64,000 bases of DNA from Oasisia sp. SBJ-2009 (lineage: Eukaryota; Annelida; Polychaeta; Sabellida; Siboglinidae): positions 10,924,116 through 10,988,115 of the forward strand of contig OZ024867.1 of NCBI GenBank assembly GCA_964017155.1, read 5' to 3'. Positions 26,201 through 39,894 of the stretch are shown piece after piece. A program made the translations under genes and the position numbers. The first letter of the stretch is position 1. The number at the start of each line of letters is the position of its first letter. The notes beneath the pieces were generated by a model. That model ran no database searches. It had not been told where the DNA came from and saw only the letters and a list, made by a program, of their open reading frames with translations.

Positions 26201-27950
26201 AAAATATTACGTTTATTGAAATCTGTATCATTGGCATTGAAATCACATGTTTCGCGCTCGCTATCAAAACATGACTTAATACCTGGTTAACTCGTTTTAA
26301 TTTGCGACAAGTAGCATTGCTTAAAGTTTACATACGTTCTTTATAGCTCATATTGGCCGATATATGATATTAAAGTTGTATTTTATACGTGACTCAGCGG
26401 GAAGCGGTAGCGTAGCAATGATAAACAGTGATACGCGCATATACCCAGTTAGTCTATCACGCCTGGAGAAATGTGTTCGCTACAATGCTATGTAAGAAAC
26501 ATATGTCCTGATGTTATCACACATGTGATCCATGCCAAATAGTATATCTTTTATTTCTCTTCTTTTTGTATGACACTGTCTGTGAAGTGTAGCATTGATA
26601 GCATTTTATTTAGAAGGCTAGGCAAACCATGCAGTTAAAGCAGTGGTTAGATTCAGTTTAATAAAATAAATATATTTTAATTTTGTCGTCAGTTGTTTGA
26701 CACGTGTTGTATGGGGAACAATAACTAAGTAAATCGTAATATCTCGCCGCCCTCGTCAAAGTGGAATTCACATAATTATATGTTACTGCTTCAGGCGCCG
26801 ACCACGTGACGATGAACGCGAGGGTTGTTGGTTATGTCTCGCTGTTTGCAACTGTCATCATGTTGTACTGAGTAGACGCGGTGGGACGACGTAACGATCT
26901 GACAGCCGATGACAACTGATGACAAACGATGATAGCCGATGACAGCCACTCACAACAGACGATTGCAACTGACATCGTCATGTTGTATTGAAAAGACGTG
27001 AAGGAACGACATAATCGGATCACAGCCGATGACAGCCGATGACAATCGATGACAGCCAATGACAACAGATGATAGCCGAAAAGAACTGAACCTAAAAGAC
27101 ACGATGTTCAGTACAGAAAATACACCAAAGGGACAAATGATTTGCAATAGTATTTATTTTATTAAGTGTCACCATCACAGTTGAACAACGTTTTTGAAAA
27201 CGCTTTCACGGTGTACTACTGGCATACTGTTGTAGACGTGCAATGACGAAACACCAACTGTGTATGGTATCACACTTTCATGAGTCATTTCCGTTGAAGA
27301 AATCCACGAATAAAATGTTTATTTGGAAACTATATACTCGCCAACCGGTTTTATTATAGACACGATTATTGAACGACATACCGACAAACAACAATCGCAT
27401 AACATAACTAACACAATTTTGTGTTTATCTCTGATCACCTAACATCTGAAATATTAATAAAAAAATTATCTGATCACCTACCATAACTATCAACGGTCAC
27501 TCGGTTTTTTCTTTACGTTAGAACAAGCCATGTACACCGTCATAATGACTCGTATGCATTCGATTGATTCACAAATATTGAGCAGCAATTGTGTGGGTGT
27601 GTTATCAGTAAATATGAAACCATTTATAAAGGATGAACACATTTCTGACCAGAATTCTTTTTATATTTGGTACAGTTTCATTTGCAATCATTCTGGAATC
27701 GTTATTCCTAGAAAAAACGGAATAATTCATATCGTATATTAATCTAGACACATTCGCAAAGATAAAGTCCGGAGCCAAAGCCTTTACACAATCGCTTATT
27801 TCGTTCAAACTGTGATATATCGATATAATTATAAGTTGTTTTAATAAACCCAGTCTCGGGCACATATTTTGACGCGGCAGCTGATTAGTTTAACGTCCAT
27901 ATTTAAAATGGCTGTCAATATACATATCTCTATATATTTTATACTAAAGA
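26200..27950. other. Arm segment beyond the Penelope-like element
   Basis: Alignable in reverse to 37220-39900. It includes blocks such as TCAGGCGCCGACCACGTGAC, GTAGACGCGGTGGGACGACG and TTTACGTTAGAACAAGCCAT against close matches. A locally repeated part at 26820-27080 has many GATGACAGCC units. Nothing coding was recognised; an open frame at 27530-27742 is not conserved in the other arm. Confidence 0.7.
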
Positions 27951-28099
27951 TGTTATATCAAAATATTTGTAAAGGGAATAAGCGTATTGACGCAATTAAT
28001 ACGTTGTTGACAGAGATCTATGGACAAAAGTAAAGTGGCAGCTATGTAAAATGTGGACGCCAAGTTAAACAGCTGCCATGAAGAAATGCTTTTCATATC

Positions 28100-28233
28100 A
28101 AAATAAAGACAAGGATACCTGGACTATTAAAAGAAATCATAACTAAATCATTGTTATAGAAAATATTGTATATATATATATATATATATTGACAATGATT
28201 TAGTTATGATACAATCTTCAATATATATATATG

Positions 28234-28279
<46 letters not shown>

Positions 28280-28372
28280 AAGATTTTATATGACAATTAT
28301 TTAGTTTCGATTTTGTTAATAATCCATGTGTCCATGACTTTTGTGATCAAAATAAAGCCACGTATACATGGA

Positions 28373-28446
<74 letters not shown>
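28100..28446. repeat. AT arrays framed by inverted repeats
   Basis: CATAACTAAATCATTGT and ACAATGATTTAGTTATG frame a short AT run. ACAATCTTCAATATAT and ATATATTGAAGAT frame the next one. A longer AT array (28378-28446) follows. Nested self-complementary blocks of this kind could form cruciforms. Confidence 0.8.
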
Positions 28447-28449
<3 letters not shown>

Positions 28450-28489
28450 AATACATGCATATAATTATATATATATCCTGTTATTAGTA

Positions 28490-29100
28490 CATTTATGGTC
28501 GGTTATGTAGTATTCGGGTGAGGGTTGTGATCAGTTGGTTTTGGATGCAATATACTGTCAGTCAGAGAATCGAGTTTGGGTTTATTTGGAAGTTACGTTT
28601 ATTTGGATTGTTGTGCCAGAATAGTAGTCAAGGGTCAGATGTCTAAATACTGAGTTATACCATTGAACACTTACTCACGCCAAACAAACGTTTGTGTTTC
28701 AGTCAGGCAGTTTTGAAACATAAGGTGAAGGGGTCATGTGTTTTTCACCATGCTATTCGGTGACCCACATAGTTGGTACAATTTGGCAAAACCTACTGAG
28801 TATCTACCGAAGATTTTCTAAATAAGTTCCACCAACCGTTTTATTAACAGCATGCCGTTTCACTCGTTATGCGTAGCATTAAAAGGCAATAATAATATTA
28901 CTTATAAGCAGCCACCGCCGAATTATGGAAGACATAATTTCAGTGTCACACCTGAGCGTCGTTGCTGGAAGGATATGGCTATTTGCTATTGTTTTAGTTG
29001 CAATTACATTTATGGTGATTTATGTTTGGAGTAGAAAGCACATGGCGTGTTACTTTAACGTGTAAGCACCTGACGTGTCCCACGACGTAAACAAATTTAA
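28490..29100 (+). repeat. LTR of a Ty3/gypsy-type element, copy 2
   Basis: It matches 2692-3160 and ends immediately before a primer binding site. The exact borders are unclear; no terminal TG...CA pair could be fixed with confidence. Confidence 0.55.
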
Positions 29101-29102
29101 CT

Positions 29103-29120
29103 TGGTGTCAGAAGTGGGAT
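29103..29120 (+). other. Primer binding site, tRNA-Leu type
   Basis: TGGTGTCAGAAGTGGGAT is complementary to the CCA end and acceptor/T-arm of a metazoan tRNA-Leu, a primer used by many Ty3/gypsy elements. No intact gag follows; only about 220 bases of leader-like sequence remain before unrelated repeats. Confidence 0.6.
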
Positions 29121-29440
29121 GGTTACATGGTAGGCTTTATTTGTAATACATCATTGAACTTTCCGAAAGGGTACTTGCGTGAAGAGTCTACCACACGACA
29201 ATCCACATGTGAATGAAGAGGCAACCCTGCGACAGCCGAATCATGAAGACGCGTCACAACGACACGGAAGAAGACGTCCAAAGAAGGATATAAAAAGCAA
29301 GAGTGGCGTTCGTCATGTTGAAAACAAATTGGAGAGCAAAGCAAATACAAATTAACACCAAACTGAGAATATTCAGTTCAAATGTCAAGGCAGTTTTTCT
29401 CTATGGATCGGAGACATGACGAAGTACACAGAATACACTA

Positions 29441-29532
29441 AAGCCGGGAACTCACCGGCCGGCCATTTTACATCGGCCGGTCATCGTTGGACGTCGTGTG
29501 GCATCGGCCGGGCATCGGTTGTGTGAGTTCCA
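29441..29532. repeat. Short GC-rich element with terminal inverted repeats
   Basis: GGAACTCAC at the left and GTGAGTTCC at the right bracket about 90 bases rich in CGGCCGG motifs. This could be a tiny MITE; no target duplication was seen. Confidence 0.35.
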
Positions 29533-29689
29533 AAAATCGTGGTATCGGCCGGGCGTCGTGCGTCGAGCCGACGCCCGCCGGACGCCCGGCCCGCAGATGT
29601 TTTTGGTTGTTTTAGTGCGGAAACGTCACACCAGTCGGCGACATGATACCTTGCTAGTGTTCAGACTGTCCACAGAGCATGTCAATGTT

Positions 29690-29990
29690 TTATTAACTCT
29701 ACTAGCACCTACACAATCAGCTGATAATGTGTTCCATTCGTTAACTGTCCTTTGTGAAAATGAAAATGTTATAATATCTAGTCTACACTGCTTCTTTGCT
29801 AATGTAACTCCATGTCCTCTAGTCCTTCTCTCTTCCTTGGCTGAGAAAAAATATTGCTGTCAATATTTTCATATCCAGTGAATATTTTAAACACCTCAAT
29901 CTGATCTCCTCTCAATCTTCTGGTTTCTAGTGTTGTTAAGTCACATTATATTAGACGCATTTCATAACTAATATTCCTGAGTGATATACC
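29690..29990 (-). pseudogene. CR1/Jockey-like LINE C-terminal fragment
   Basis: Reverse-complement match to 9190-9420, nearly identical over AAGGACTAGAGGACATGGAG and the following GCAGTGTAGACTAGA. It represents a third copy of this LINE family in the window, truncated at both ends. Confidence 0.75.
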
Positions 29991-30288
29991 TCAACCGTCT
30001 GCTTGTCTGGTCAGTCGGATCGTCATAACTGAATGCCTGTATGTGTGCTGTTGTAAATTTAACCTCTCTCCCACGCTGTGGGCCGAGATCTTCTGAGTTG
30101 TGTCTATGTGGACTGCACTACGCTGGAGAGCTGAACATGCATAGGTTCGAAGGCGTAGTGTGGTCTAATAGTAAGGCAGGTCGATTACAATAAGCTAGTT
30201 CTGCGCCGCCCACTGGTGTGCCTTGCATACCTAACACTCACGTATGTGGGTCTCGATGACCGCGTTGAGGCCGGGCCAATGGGATTCC

Positions 30289-30375
30289 ACAAATACACGT
30301 TAGTCGCTAGAGGCGCTAATATGCAACTATACCTTAGTTGTGTATCAGCACCTCCAGCGACTAACGTGGATTTGT
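30289..30375. repeat. Near-perfect palindrome, copy 2
   Basis: Inverted repeat with arms from ACAAATACACGTTAG to CTAACGTGGATTTGT and a centre of about five unpaired bases near 30332. It shares sequence and flanks with 3576-3655. Confidence 0.75.
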
Positions 30376-30479
30376 TAGCATGTTTTGCTGAACGTTTGTT
30401 TAAAAATTAATCATCCTCAATTAACTATTTACGGTGCAGGCGCATAGCCAGCGATATTTTGTATGAGTGGGCATGCCGT

Positions 30480-30955
30480 ATGTGTGGTCAATAGACAGAA
30501 CAGCATGCCGTAGACATTTGTGTGGTCAATAGACAGAACAGCCAAAAACAACGCCATCTTGGCACTGAATTCAATCGAACGTCCCGCGACGTTTCATCGA
30601 TGTAAATGTACATTAATGTAGACATTATGCTTTCACATTGACGGACATATTATACGGTATTAATATTTAACTATGTGTAACGACATAGCAGTTTCGTGTG
30701 GTGCATATGTTGAGCTGTAGATGATTTTAAACATCCTTTCCCGCATCGAGCCAGCACACCTGTCGTCGGGCCACCAGTCGAAGTTCCATCGGCTGTAAAT
30801 GTACATTAATATACATATTAAGCCTTCACATGTACGGACATGTCAGACTATATCCATATTTAGCTATGTGTGAGGCTTCGGAGTCATGCGAATTCAACAG
30901 CTGATTGTAGGATGATTTAAACAAGCTTTCCGCAAAATCAACCGCAACACGGTGC
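30480..30955. repeat. Short tandem duplications
   Basis: GTGTGGTCAATAGACAGAAC occurs twice at 30490-30545. A unit of about 195 bases starting TGTAAATGTACATTAAT recurs (about 30602 and 30797), with TTTAACTATGTGTAACG matched by TTTAGCTATGTGTGAGG. The element type is unknown. Confidence 0.65.
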
Positions 30956-30969
30956 CGCATTTTACACAC

Positions 30970-32500
30970 GTCAACAATACGAAAAATACGGCATACATAC
31001 CCTCGTTGCGAGAGCGCCTTCTGCGCCTTCTAGTTGCGTCAGAGCGCCTTCTTGGTCAAGTCTCTGAGTGGGGCGGTGACAATCGCTAAGTTTGTTGCGA
31101 ACTTTCCCAGGTACGTAACCATTCCATGTACGGTCTTCAGCTTGTTGCTGGTGCTGGCATCTCCCGTATGCTCTGCGTCTTGACTGGTTCGCGTCGTAAT
31201 CCGTTAGAAGACAGTACGTGAACAAAGTATGTCACTTGATTGGTCCTGAAGATGCACTTGTCATGATTAAGGCTGATCGCGCTTTCCCGGGTCTACATCA
31301 AGATTGGTGTCATGGTCATCTCTGTCCTTGCCATACACTAAGATGTCGTCCACGATCGCGTCAATGCCAGCCCATGCCTCATATATCAGGTCAATACCTC
31401 TCTGGAAGATGTATTGTGATGGGTTCACTCTAAACGGCGGTCAGATGAACCAGTAATACGCGAATGTGGTTACCACAGAACTTTCTTGTTTACCATTACC
31501 TGCAATTAACAACTTATTGCGTTTATCACAGTAAACGTGCAAACTTGCAACGACATCCTCACTTGTCCGGCAGCGGGGTTTGCGTTTGAGGGCCTTGTTT
31601 AGGTCACGTGGATCTAGACAGATGCTTAGCGATCCGTTCTTCCTTTCTACGATATTGTCACCCATTCGGTTGGTTCAGCGATGTATCTGGTAACTTTCTT
31701 GGGGAGGAGAAAGATTTCCATCTTCACTGTGGCCAAGTCGGTATGAATCATCTTCAGGATACCATATTAACTGTGTACTTCGTGTCCACGATATCCCATC
31801 AGCTTGATTGATGTTGGCTTCATATGTTTTGTTAGACACTCAGAATGCTTTTCAAATATTCTTATTGGAAAGAGGTTGATATCAGCTCCAGTGTCCAACT
31901 TGGATTACACTGGGATGTTGTAATGACCAACTTGAATGTGTTACATGTGTGGTTGTCCTCCGGCCTTCAAAGCGTTTATATTGTGAGGCAGTCGATGGCA
32001 GCGTATTGGCGCTGCATTGTATTCGGAGTCGTCGATTAATAAACGCGCCGAGGAGGTTTCGCAGCATCTCAACTTGGTCGTGGAACATGCAGTCTGCAGC
32101 CTACTTTTTCACCAGATTCCTGTCATCTTTCGTAAAATAGTTTCCACTGGATAGCAACTTTTTTTTGGACGCACAATATACCTTGAATATGTTGAATAAC
32201 TCTGTTTTTTTTTCAGCTTCCGACAATGTGTTACTCGAGACCCAAGCCCTGGCCATGTATCTTACTGTTTAGCCTATATAGATAATGAACTGGGCTGTTC
32301 TGTGCATCGGTCCACTTTTGTTAGCGTCCAGACCATATAACACAAGCTCCATAAGTTCTCTCCACTTTGCCCAGTTTTCGCATTTGTTGCCCGCGAAGTG
32401 TATTCATATATCACGTGACTGGGCGCGCCTTGTAACTGCACCACTTACTGATTTCCTGCATTTTGTCAATTTTTACCAGTTTTAGAGAGTCTACAGTCGT
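30970..32500 (-). pseudogene. Ty3/gypsy gag-protease-RT remnant
   Basis: Read from high to low coordinates on the minus strand there is a gag-like region (KWRELMELVLYGLDA, then AEKKTELFNIFKVYCASKKK), a retropepsin core (KLDTGADINLFPIRIF), an RT start (VERKNGSLSICLDPRDLNKA) and the RT catalytic region (VDDILVYGKDRDDHD). The block with VHGMVTYLGKF follows. Frameshifts and stops occur throughout. The order gag-PR-RT and these motifs are those of Metaviridae. It could be an inverted relative of the + strand LTR element. Confidence 0.75.
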
Positions 32501-32599
32501 ACAATTTTACATATCATTTTATGAAAGCATCGAGTCTACGATAGACCTCATCTCACGGCAAGTATATACGCATATTCGTGAATTCATGACGTTTGAAAT

Positions 32600-35500
32600 G
32601 TTCTGCCTGCACCTGAGTGACAATTGACATGCTTATGCGATCATGCGCAACCATTGTTGCCAGAGCTGTGTACCCGTCACGCATGATCACATTCACGGCA
32701 GAATGCTTACACCGCCTACGCCCCTACAGAGACACCCATCTGAACCATGCTGCCTGGAGAGCAGCGTGCGATGCAGGGGTGGCACTCCACGGACCCACCC
32801 ACCGGGGCTGCCGTGCTGGTGCCCACAAGCAACGAAATATACAAGTCATTGTAATGTCTCGTCCGACAACGTTGACAAAATTGCCAGTTACTTCCCGAGG
32901 CAATAATATAACGATTACAACGGCACCAGCAACAACAACAGCAACACCGGCGACAATAACGTCACCCGGGATAACTATGGCGGCATCGGCGACAGCCACG
33001 GCGGCACCGGCGATAACTATGGCGGCACAGGCGAAAACAACGGCGGCACCGGCAACGAATATTGTAACAACGACGACAACAGTTGCGGCACCGGTGACAA
33101 CAACGACAACGGCGACAACAATAACAACACCGGCAGCAATATCAGTGAGACCGGCTACAACAACAGCGTCACCGACGATAGTAACACTAACAGCGACACC
33201 GGCTGCGACAGCCGCTGCAGCGCCAGCGATAGCGGCGCCGGTGATGGCAGCGGTTTATCCCATTCGCACTGTTGTAACCACAATATCTATGGTGTCTACG
33301 AAACCGCGACATCCTCACCGGGGCAAACTTCTGGACCTGCTTCCGTGCCCCACAAAATGCGACAAGCTGGGCACCATGACAATCTGCCCGATCAATGCAC
33401 AGTCAGTGCTTTATATCAGATCATGACTTCGACATTTTGACTATGACTGAAACCTGGCTACGTGATACTCCCGGGGATACCCAGATTATCAGAGCATTAA
33501 CGATGCCTGGCTACACCTTTACCCACGTTCCGAGGAGACAACACACGAACACCACAGCCAGAGGAGGTGGGGTTGCCACCATGCACAAATCTAATATAAA
33601 AATGACATCGAAGTCTTCATGGAAAGCAAAATCATTCGAAAACATTGAAGTTACGCTTAGTTCTTCATCAACAGTGAAACTGGTCGTGATATATCGTCCT
33701 CCTCCATCAAAGAGAAACAAGTCAACAGTTGGCCTCTTTCTGAGTGAGTTCCAAGACTTCCTTCAGCAGCACATGATCAAATCCCGGAACATCCTGACAA
33801 TTTGGTATCTAATACTACTGTCTCTGACTTCCTGACAGATCATGGCGCTGTTCATTGTTGTCTACATCTGCCAAAACCTCAGCCCCTCCGACACCCAATT
33901 AAATATAGAAATTATGCTGCCATAGACAAACATGTGCTTCGTGGCGACATCGCGACATCTACTTTGTGCCTTGACCCTGTCACCTCAGCAGCCACTCTCC
34001 TCGAACAATATGACACTACTCTGTCACTTCTGTTAGAGAAGCATGCCCCAGTTATGACACGAACAATCACGATTCGACCCAAAGTTTCCTGGTTTAATGG
34101 TGACATCATGATGGCAAAGCAGAAGAGAAGGCAATTAGAGAGAAGATGGAGACAGTCAGATGGAGACAGTCACGGCTCACAATTCACCTTGACCTCTTCA
34201 AAGAGCAGAGATGTCACGTCAATCAACTCATCGCCTCCGCTAAGTCTGCACATTACACTGCAAAAATCACAGAAGCAGCGTGTGACATTAAGGAGTTATA
34301 CAATGTTGTGAATGCCCTGTTGATCAAACCAGAACCTGGCCTGTCTGATTGCGGTTCAATGGACCAACTTGCCAGCAAATTCAGTGCATTCTTCCAAGAT
34401 AAAATTCGAATGATCCAGGATAATTTAACGCTCAAGGCCGACCCCAACTACGTGCCTGAGGATAATCCAGACGCAGTGGACAAGAAACTAAGCGTTCTCG
34501 TGCCGGCAACAGAAGACGAAGTAAGAGGACTGATCAACATCAACCCTCAACATCATGCTCACTTGATCCAGTGCCGACCTGGCTACTGAAAGAATATTTA
34601 ACTTGTCCCCTACCAACCATTACAAACATTGTCAACTTGTCTATGTCAACAGGAATTGTGCCAACAGCAATGAAAAGTGCGCTCGTGACGCCGTATCTGA
34701 AGAAGTCTTCCCTGGACAAGGATGTCATGAACAACTTTCGCCCTATCTCAAAGTTATCCTTTATTTCAAAGTTGACAGAGAGGGTTGTGCTGAGAAGGCT
34801 TATCGACCACGTCTCGTCCGGCAACTTACATGAAACATTCCAGTCAGCCTACAAGTCGAATCACAGTACGGAAACTGCGCTGACGAGAATCCAGAATGAC
34901 ATCCTGATGGCCCTGGACGACAAGAGAGGTGTCGTGCTGGTCATACTCGATCTGTCAGCGGCCTTTGACACTGTAGACCATATGCTCTTGTTGGCTTGCA
35001 TGAAGAGGATAGGTGTCATAGACGTTGCGCATCAGTGGTTTGAGTCATACTTGTCTTCAAGGACTCAAACTGTCTGCCTAAGCCAGACCAAGTCAGACAC
35101 ACTGGAGCTGCTCCAGGAAGTGCCGCAAGTGTCTGTTCTTGGCCCAGTTCTGTTCACACTCTACACAGGACCCATCGGGCAAATATTTAGACGGCACCGT
35201 CTTGACTTCCATCTCTTTGCTGATGACTCTCAATTGTATGTTTCATTTAAGATCAAGGACACTAATGACGAGACCATTGCACTTGCACGCATACAAGCAT
35301 GTGTTGATGAATTGAAAGCATGGATGATTCATCATCGGCTTCAGTTTAATGACAGCAAGACTGCAGTACTGGTATTCACCACACCAAGTTCGGCTGGCAA
35401 ACACAACCTGACTGATGTTGTCATCGGTGACAGCATCCTCAAACCAACTACCGTCGCTCGCAACATGGGAGTTATGTTTGACAGTGCGTTCAACATGAAA

Positions 35501-36373
35501 TCCCAAGTGGCGAAGTTGTGCCAGGCAGCGTATTACCATCTACATATAATTCGTGCAATAAGAGATTGCCTGACACAGCACGCTACTGAAATCTTGGTCC
35601 ACGCCCTCGTTATATCGCGATTCGACTACGGAAACAGCCTCTTCTACGGCCTACCGGACCTGCTATTGGACAACTTGCAAAGAGCACAACATGCAGCAGC
35701 TCGAGTTGTGGTGAAAGCTAGTCGTTACGACCACGTAACACCAATTTTAGAGACTCTCCATTGGCTCCCCGTGCGATATCGCATTCAGTACAAGATCATA
35801 CTAACAACGTACAAAGCCAGTCATCTACTTGCGCCTAGCTACCTCTCCGATCTGCTCGAGTTCTACCAGCCAATCAGAACATTGCGGTCGTCATCAGAGT
35901 CCCTACTGGTTGTCAACAGGGCACATCTCCGCCAGTTCGGTGATCGAGCGTTCTGCATCGCGGCTCCTCATTTATGGAACGAACTACCACGCAATATGCG
36001 AACATGTGATTCGTTATACCAGTTCAAAAGACTCCTTAAAACTTATTTATTCAAAAGAGCGTTTTACTCATGAATACTGAACACTGACGGACGTTTTAAG
36101 GTTTTAGGATTTACTTATTTATTTATTTATTATTCAGAGCTGTTTTTAGTATTTTTACAATCATAATATGTACTATTATTATTATTATTATCAGTATTTT
36201 TATTATTATTAGTATGTTTATTTTTATGATAATTTATTTCGATATTTGATGCCATGTTTTATGATTTTTTACTTTTAGTCTCTTTCTATGATATGTTGTA
36301 ACAGCGCCTTCGAACAAGGTAACTTCGATTTATGGCGCTATATAAATGCTTTTATTTTTTATTATTATTATTG
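32600..36373 (+). mobile_element. L2/CR1-like LINE 2, inactivated
   Basis: The N-terminal region has the RGCRAG motif (about 32808), then an Ala/Thr-rich spacer, then endonuclease pieces (TMTETW, ARGGGVA, IYRPPP). The segment that should carry GDLNFH is deleted: the frame jumps from ILTIW to a stretch ending SDFLTDHGAVHC. The RT frame (34571-36073, 500 codons) has SAAFDTVDH and HLFADDSQLY, but the GVPQG motif reads EVPQV. Four or more frameshifts are present. The 3' end has GCGCTATATAA and an ATT tail at 36335-36373. It is a different family member from LINE 1. Confidence 0.85.
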
Positions 36374-36994
<621 letters not shown>

Positions 36995-37711
36995 CATGTA
37001 AAAACGCAAACTGCAAACTGCATACAGGACGATGTGGAACATGGCGTGATTATATACAACAGTTCAGCGATATAATAACAGTTCATGTCAAGTGTAATTT
37101 ATGAATGCATAATGTTCATGTGACTACGACGCCACCTGGCGATCTATCACTAAACATTACATTTCGTCATAGATTTATGTCAATACCGTATGTTCCCCTT
37201 TCAAATATCTATGGTGATAGGTAAATTAGCAGCCATTTTAAATATGGACGCCAAGTTAATCAGCTGCCCCGAAGAAACGCTTGTCATATCAAAATATGTG
37301 CCAGTTATATGGATTTTTACAACAAAATCATAGCTAGATCAAGATATCACAGTTTGAACGAAATAAGCTATTGTGTAAAGCCGTTAAGCCGTTGTCCCAT
37401 GGATAGTATTTTTGTGCATGTCACTAGATTATCGTAGGATATGAATTATTCCGTTTGCGTAGGACAAACGATTCCAGAACGGTTGCCAGTGAAATTATAC
37501 CAAATATTAAATGATTGTATTGGGTAAAAATGTGTTCATCCTTTAGAATTGGTTACACCTTTACTGAGAACAAACCCACACAATTTACGCTCATTATTTT
37601 GTAATCAATCGTATGTATATGTGTCATTACGACGGTGTACGTGGCTTGTTCTAACGTAAATAGCACACCGTGTGACCGTGTTAGTGACGTTAAGTGATGA
37701 CATGTAAAAAG

Positions 37712-38650
37712 TTAGATGATCAGACATATAAGTAATTAGCGTTACTTATGTTAGATGATCAGACATATAGGTAATTAGTGTTACTTATGTTAGATGATCA
37801 TACATATCAGTAATTAGTGTTACTTATGTTAGATGATCAGACATATAAGTAATTAGCGTTACTTATGTTAGATGATCAGACATATAAGTAATTAGTGTTA
37901 CTTATGTTAGATGATCAGACATATAAGTAATTAGTGTTACTTATGTTAGATGATCAGACATATAAGTAATTAGCGTTACTTATGTTAGATGATCAGACAT
38001 ATAAGTAATTAGCGTTACTTATGTTAGATGATCAGACATATAAGTAATTAGCGTTACTTATGTTAGATGATCAGACATATAAGTAATTAGTGTTACTTAT
38101 GTTAGATGATCAGACATATAAGTAATTAGTGTTACTTATGTTAGATGATCAGACATATAAGTAATTAGCGTTACTTATGTTACATGATCAGACATATAAG
38201 TAATTAGTGTTACTTATGTTACATGAACAGACATATAAGTAATTAGTGTTACTTATGTTAGATTATCAGACATATAAGTAATTAGTGTTACTTATGTTAC
38301 ATGAACAGACATATAAGTAATTAGTGTTACTTATGTTACATGAACAGACATATAAGTAATTAGTGTTACTTATGTTAGATTATCAGACATATAAGTAATT
38401 AGTGTTACTTATGTTAGATTATCAGACATATAAGTAATTAGTGTTACTTATGTTAGATTATCAGACATATAAGTAATTAGTGTTACTTATGTTAGATGAT
38501 CAGACATATAAGTAATCAGTGTTACCTATGTTAGATGATCAGACATATAAGTAATTAGTAAGTGACATTAGATGATCCGGGATAAAAGTAATTAGTATTT
38601 GCTACGTTAGGCGATCAGAGATAAACGTAATTAGTGTTAGTTATGTTATT
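37712..38650 (+). repeat. 39-bp minisatellite, about 22 copies
   Basis: Units start TTAGATGATCAGACATATAA and end GYGTTACTTATG; the 39-base period holds exactly from 37712 to 38531, then decays to about 38650. Each unit contains AAGTAA...TTACTT, a 6-bp hairpin stem. Variants with TACATGAACAG and TAGATTATCAG form runs in the second half. The other arm has only about two diverged units at 27430-27480. Confidence 0.95.
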
Positions 38651-39894
38651 GCGATTGCTGTGTTTGTCGGTAGATCGTTCGTTAATCGTTGTATAACAAA
38701 ACCGGTAGACGAGGATATACTTTCCAAATAGCCAATTTATTCGTGGAATTCTTCAACAAACGTGACTCTTATAAGTGTTATACCATACATAGTTGGTGTG
38801 ACGTCACTGCACGCCTAGCAACGGTATGCCAGCAGTACACTGTGAAAGCGTTCTCAAAAACACTTAATACAAATTAAACCATAGCAAATCATTTGTCCCT
38901 TTGGTGTCTTTTCTCTACTGAACATCGCTTCTTTATAGGTTCATTACATTCAGCTCCTTTCATATGTTGTCATCGGGTGTCATCGGCTGTCATCCGATTA
39001 CGTCGTGCCATCGCGTCTACTCATGACGATGACAGTTGCAAACAGCGATACATAACCAACAACCCTCGCGTTCATCGTGACTTGGTCGGCGCCTGAGGCA
39101 GTTACATATAATTACGTGCATTCAGCGTTGACGAGGGCAGCGAGATATTACGATTTACTTAGTTATTGTACCCCAGAAAACACGTGTCTACCACCGATTA
39201 TGTCGTTCCTTCGTGTCTATTCTAAATAACATGACGACGACAGTTGCAATCATCTTTTGTCAGTGGCTGTCATCGGCTGTCATCGGCGGTCACTGTGTTA
39301 CGTGGTCCCACCGCGTCTACTCAATACAAGATGACGACGACAGTTGCAAACAGCGAAACATAACCAACAACTCTCGCGTTCATCGTCACGTGGTCGGCGC
39401 CTGAAACAGTAACATATACTTACGTGAATTCAATTATTACGATTTACTTAGCTATTGTTCCCCAGAAAACCGAAAGGTAAACAACTGACAACAAAATAAT
39501 AAAGAATATGTATACCACCAAACTGATCTAACAACAGCTATAATTGAATGGTTTGCCTAGCTTTCTAAACAACATTATGCTCTCAATGTTAAACTACATA
39601 CACACTTTCACTGTGTCATATAGAAAGAACAGAAACAAAAGCCAAACTATTTGGCATTGATCACATATATGATAACACAAGGAAATATTTTATATTATAT
39701 ACAGCGTTGTAGCGAACACATTTCTCCAGGTGTAATAAACTATCAGGGTGTATGCGCGAATATATATACATTGGCCACTATGGGCAAAAGAGCGTACATA
39801 AACAGGTCTTATGGCATCTTTTAATAGCGAGCGCAAACCACTTGACTTCAATGTGCAAATAATCCTTGATAGTGATTTCAATAAAAGTAATATT

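Noticed and set aside
34571..36073. 500-codon frame as an active LINE protein
   Set aside because: It starts within the RT region, lacks the endonuclease in frame, and the GVPQG motif is mutated; the element carries several frameshifts upstream.
37712..38560. CRISPR-like array of regular repeats
   Set aside because: The 39-bp units are adjacent with no unique spacers, lie in a eukaryotic context and have no cas genes; it is a minisatellite.
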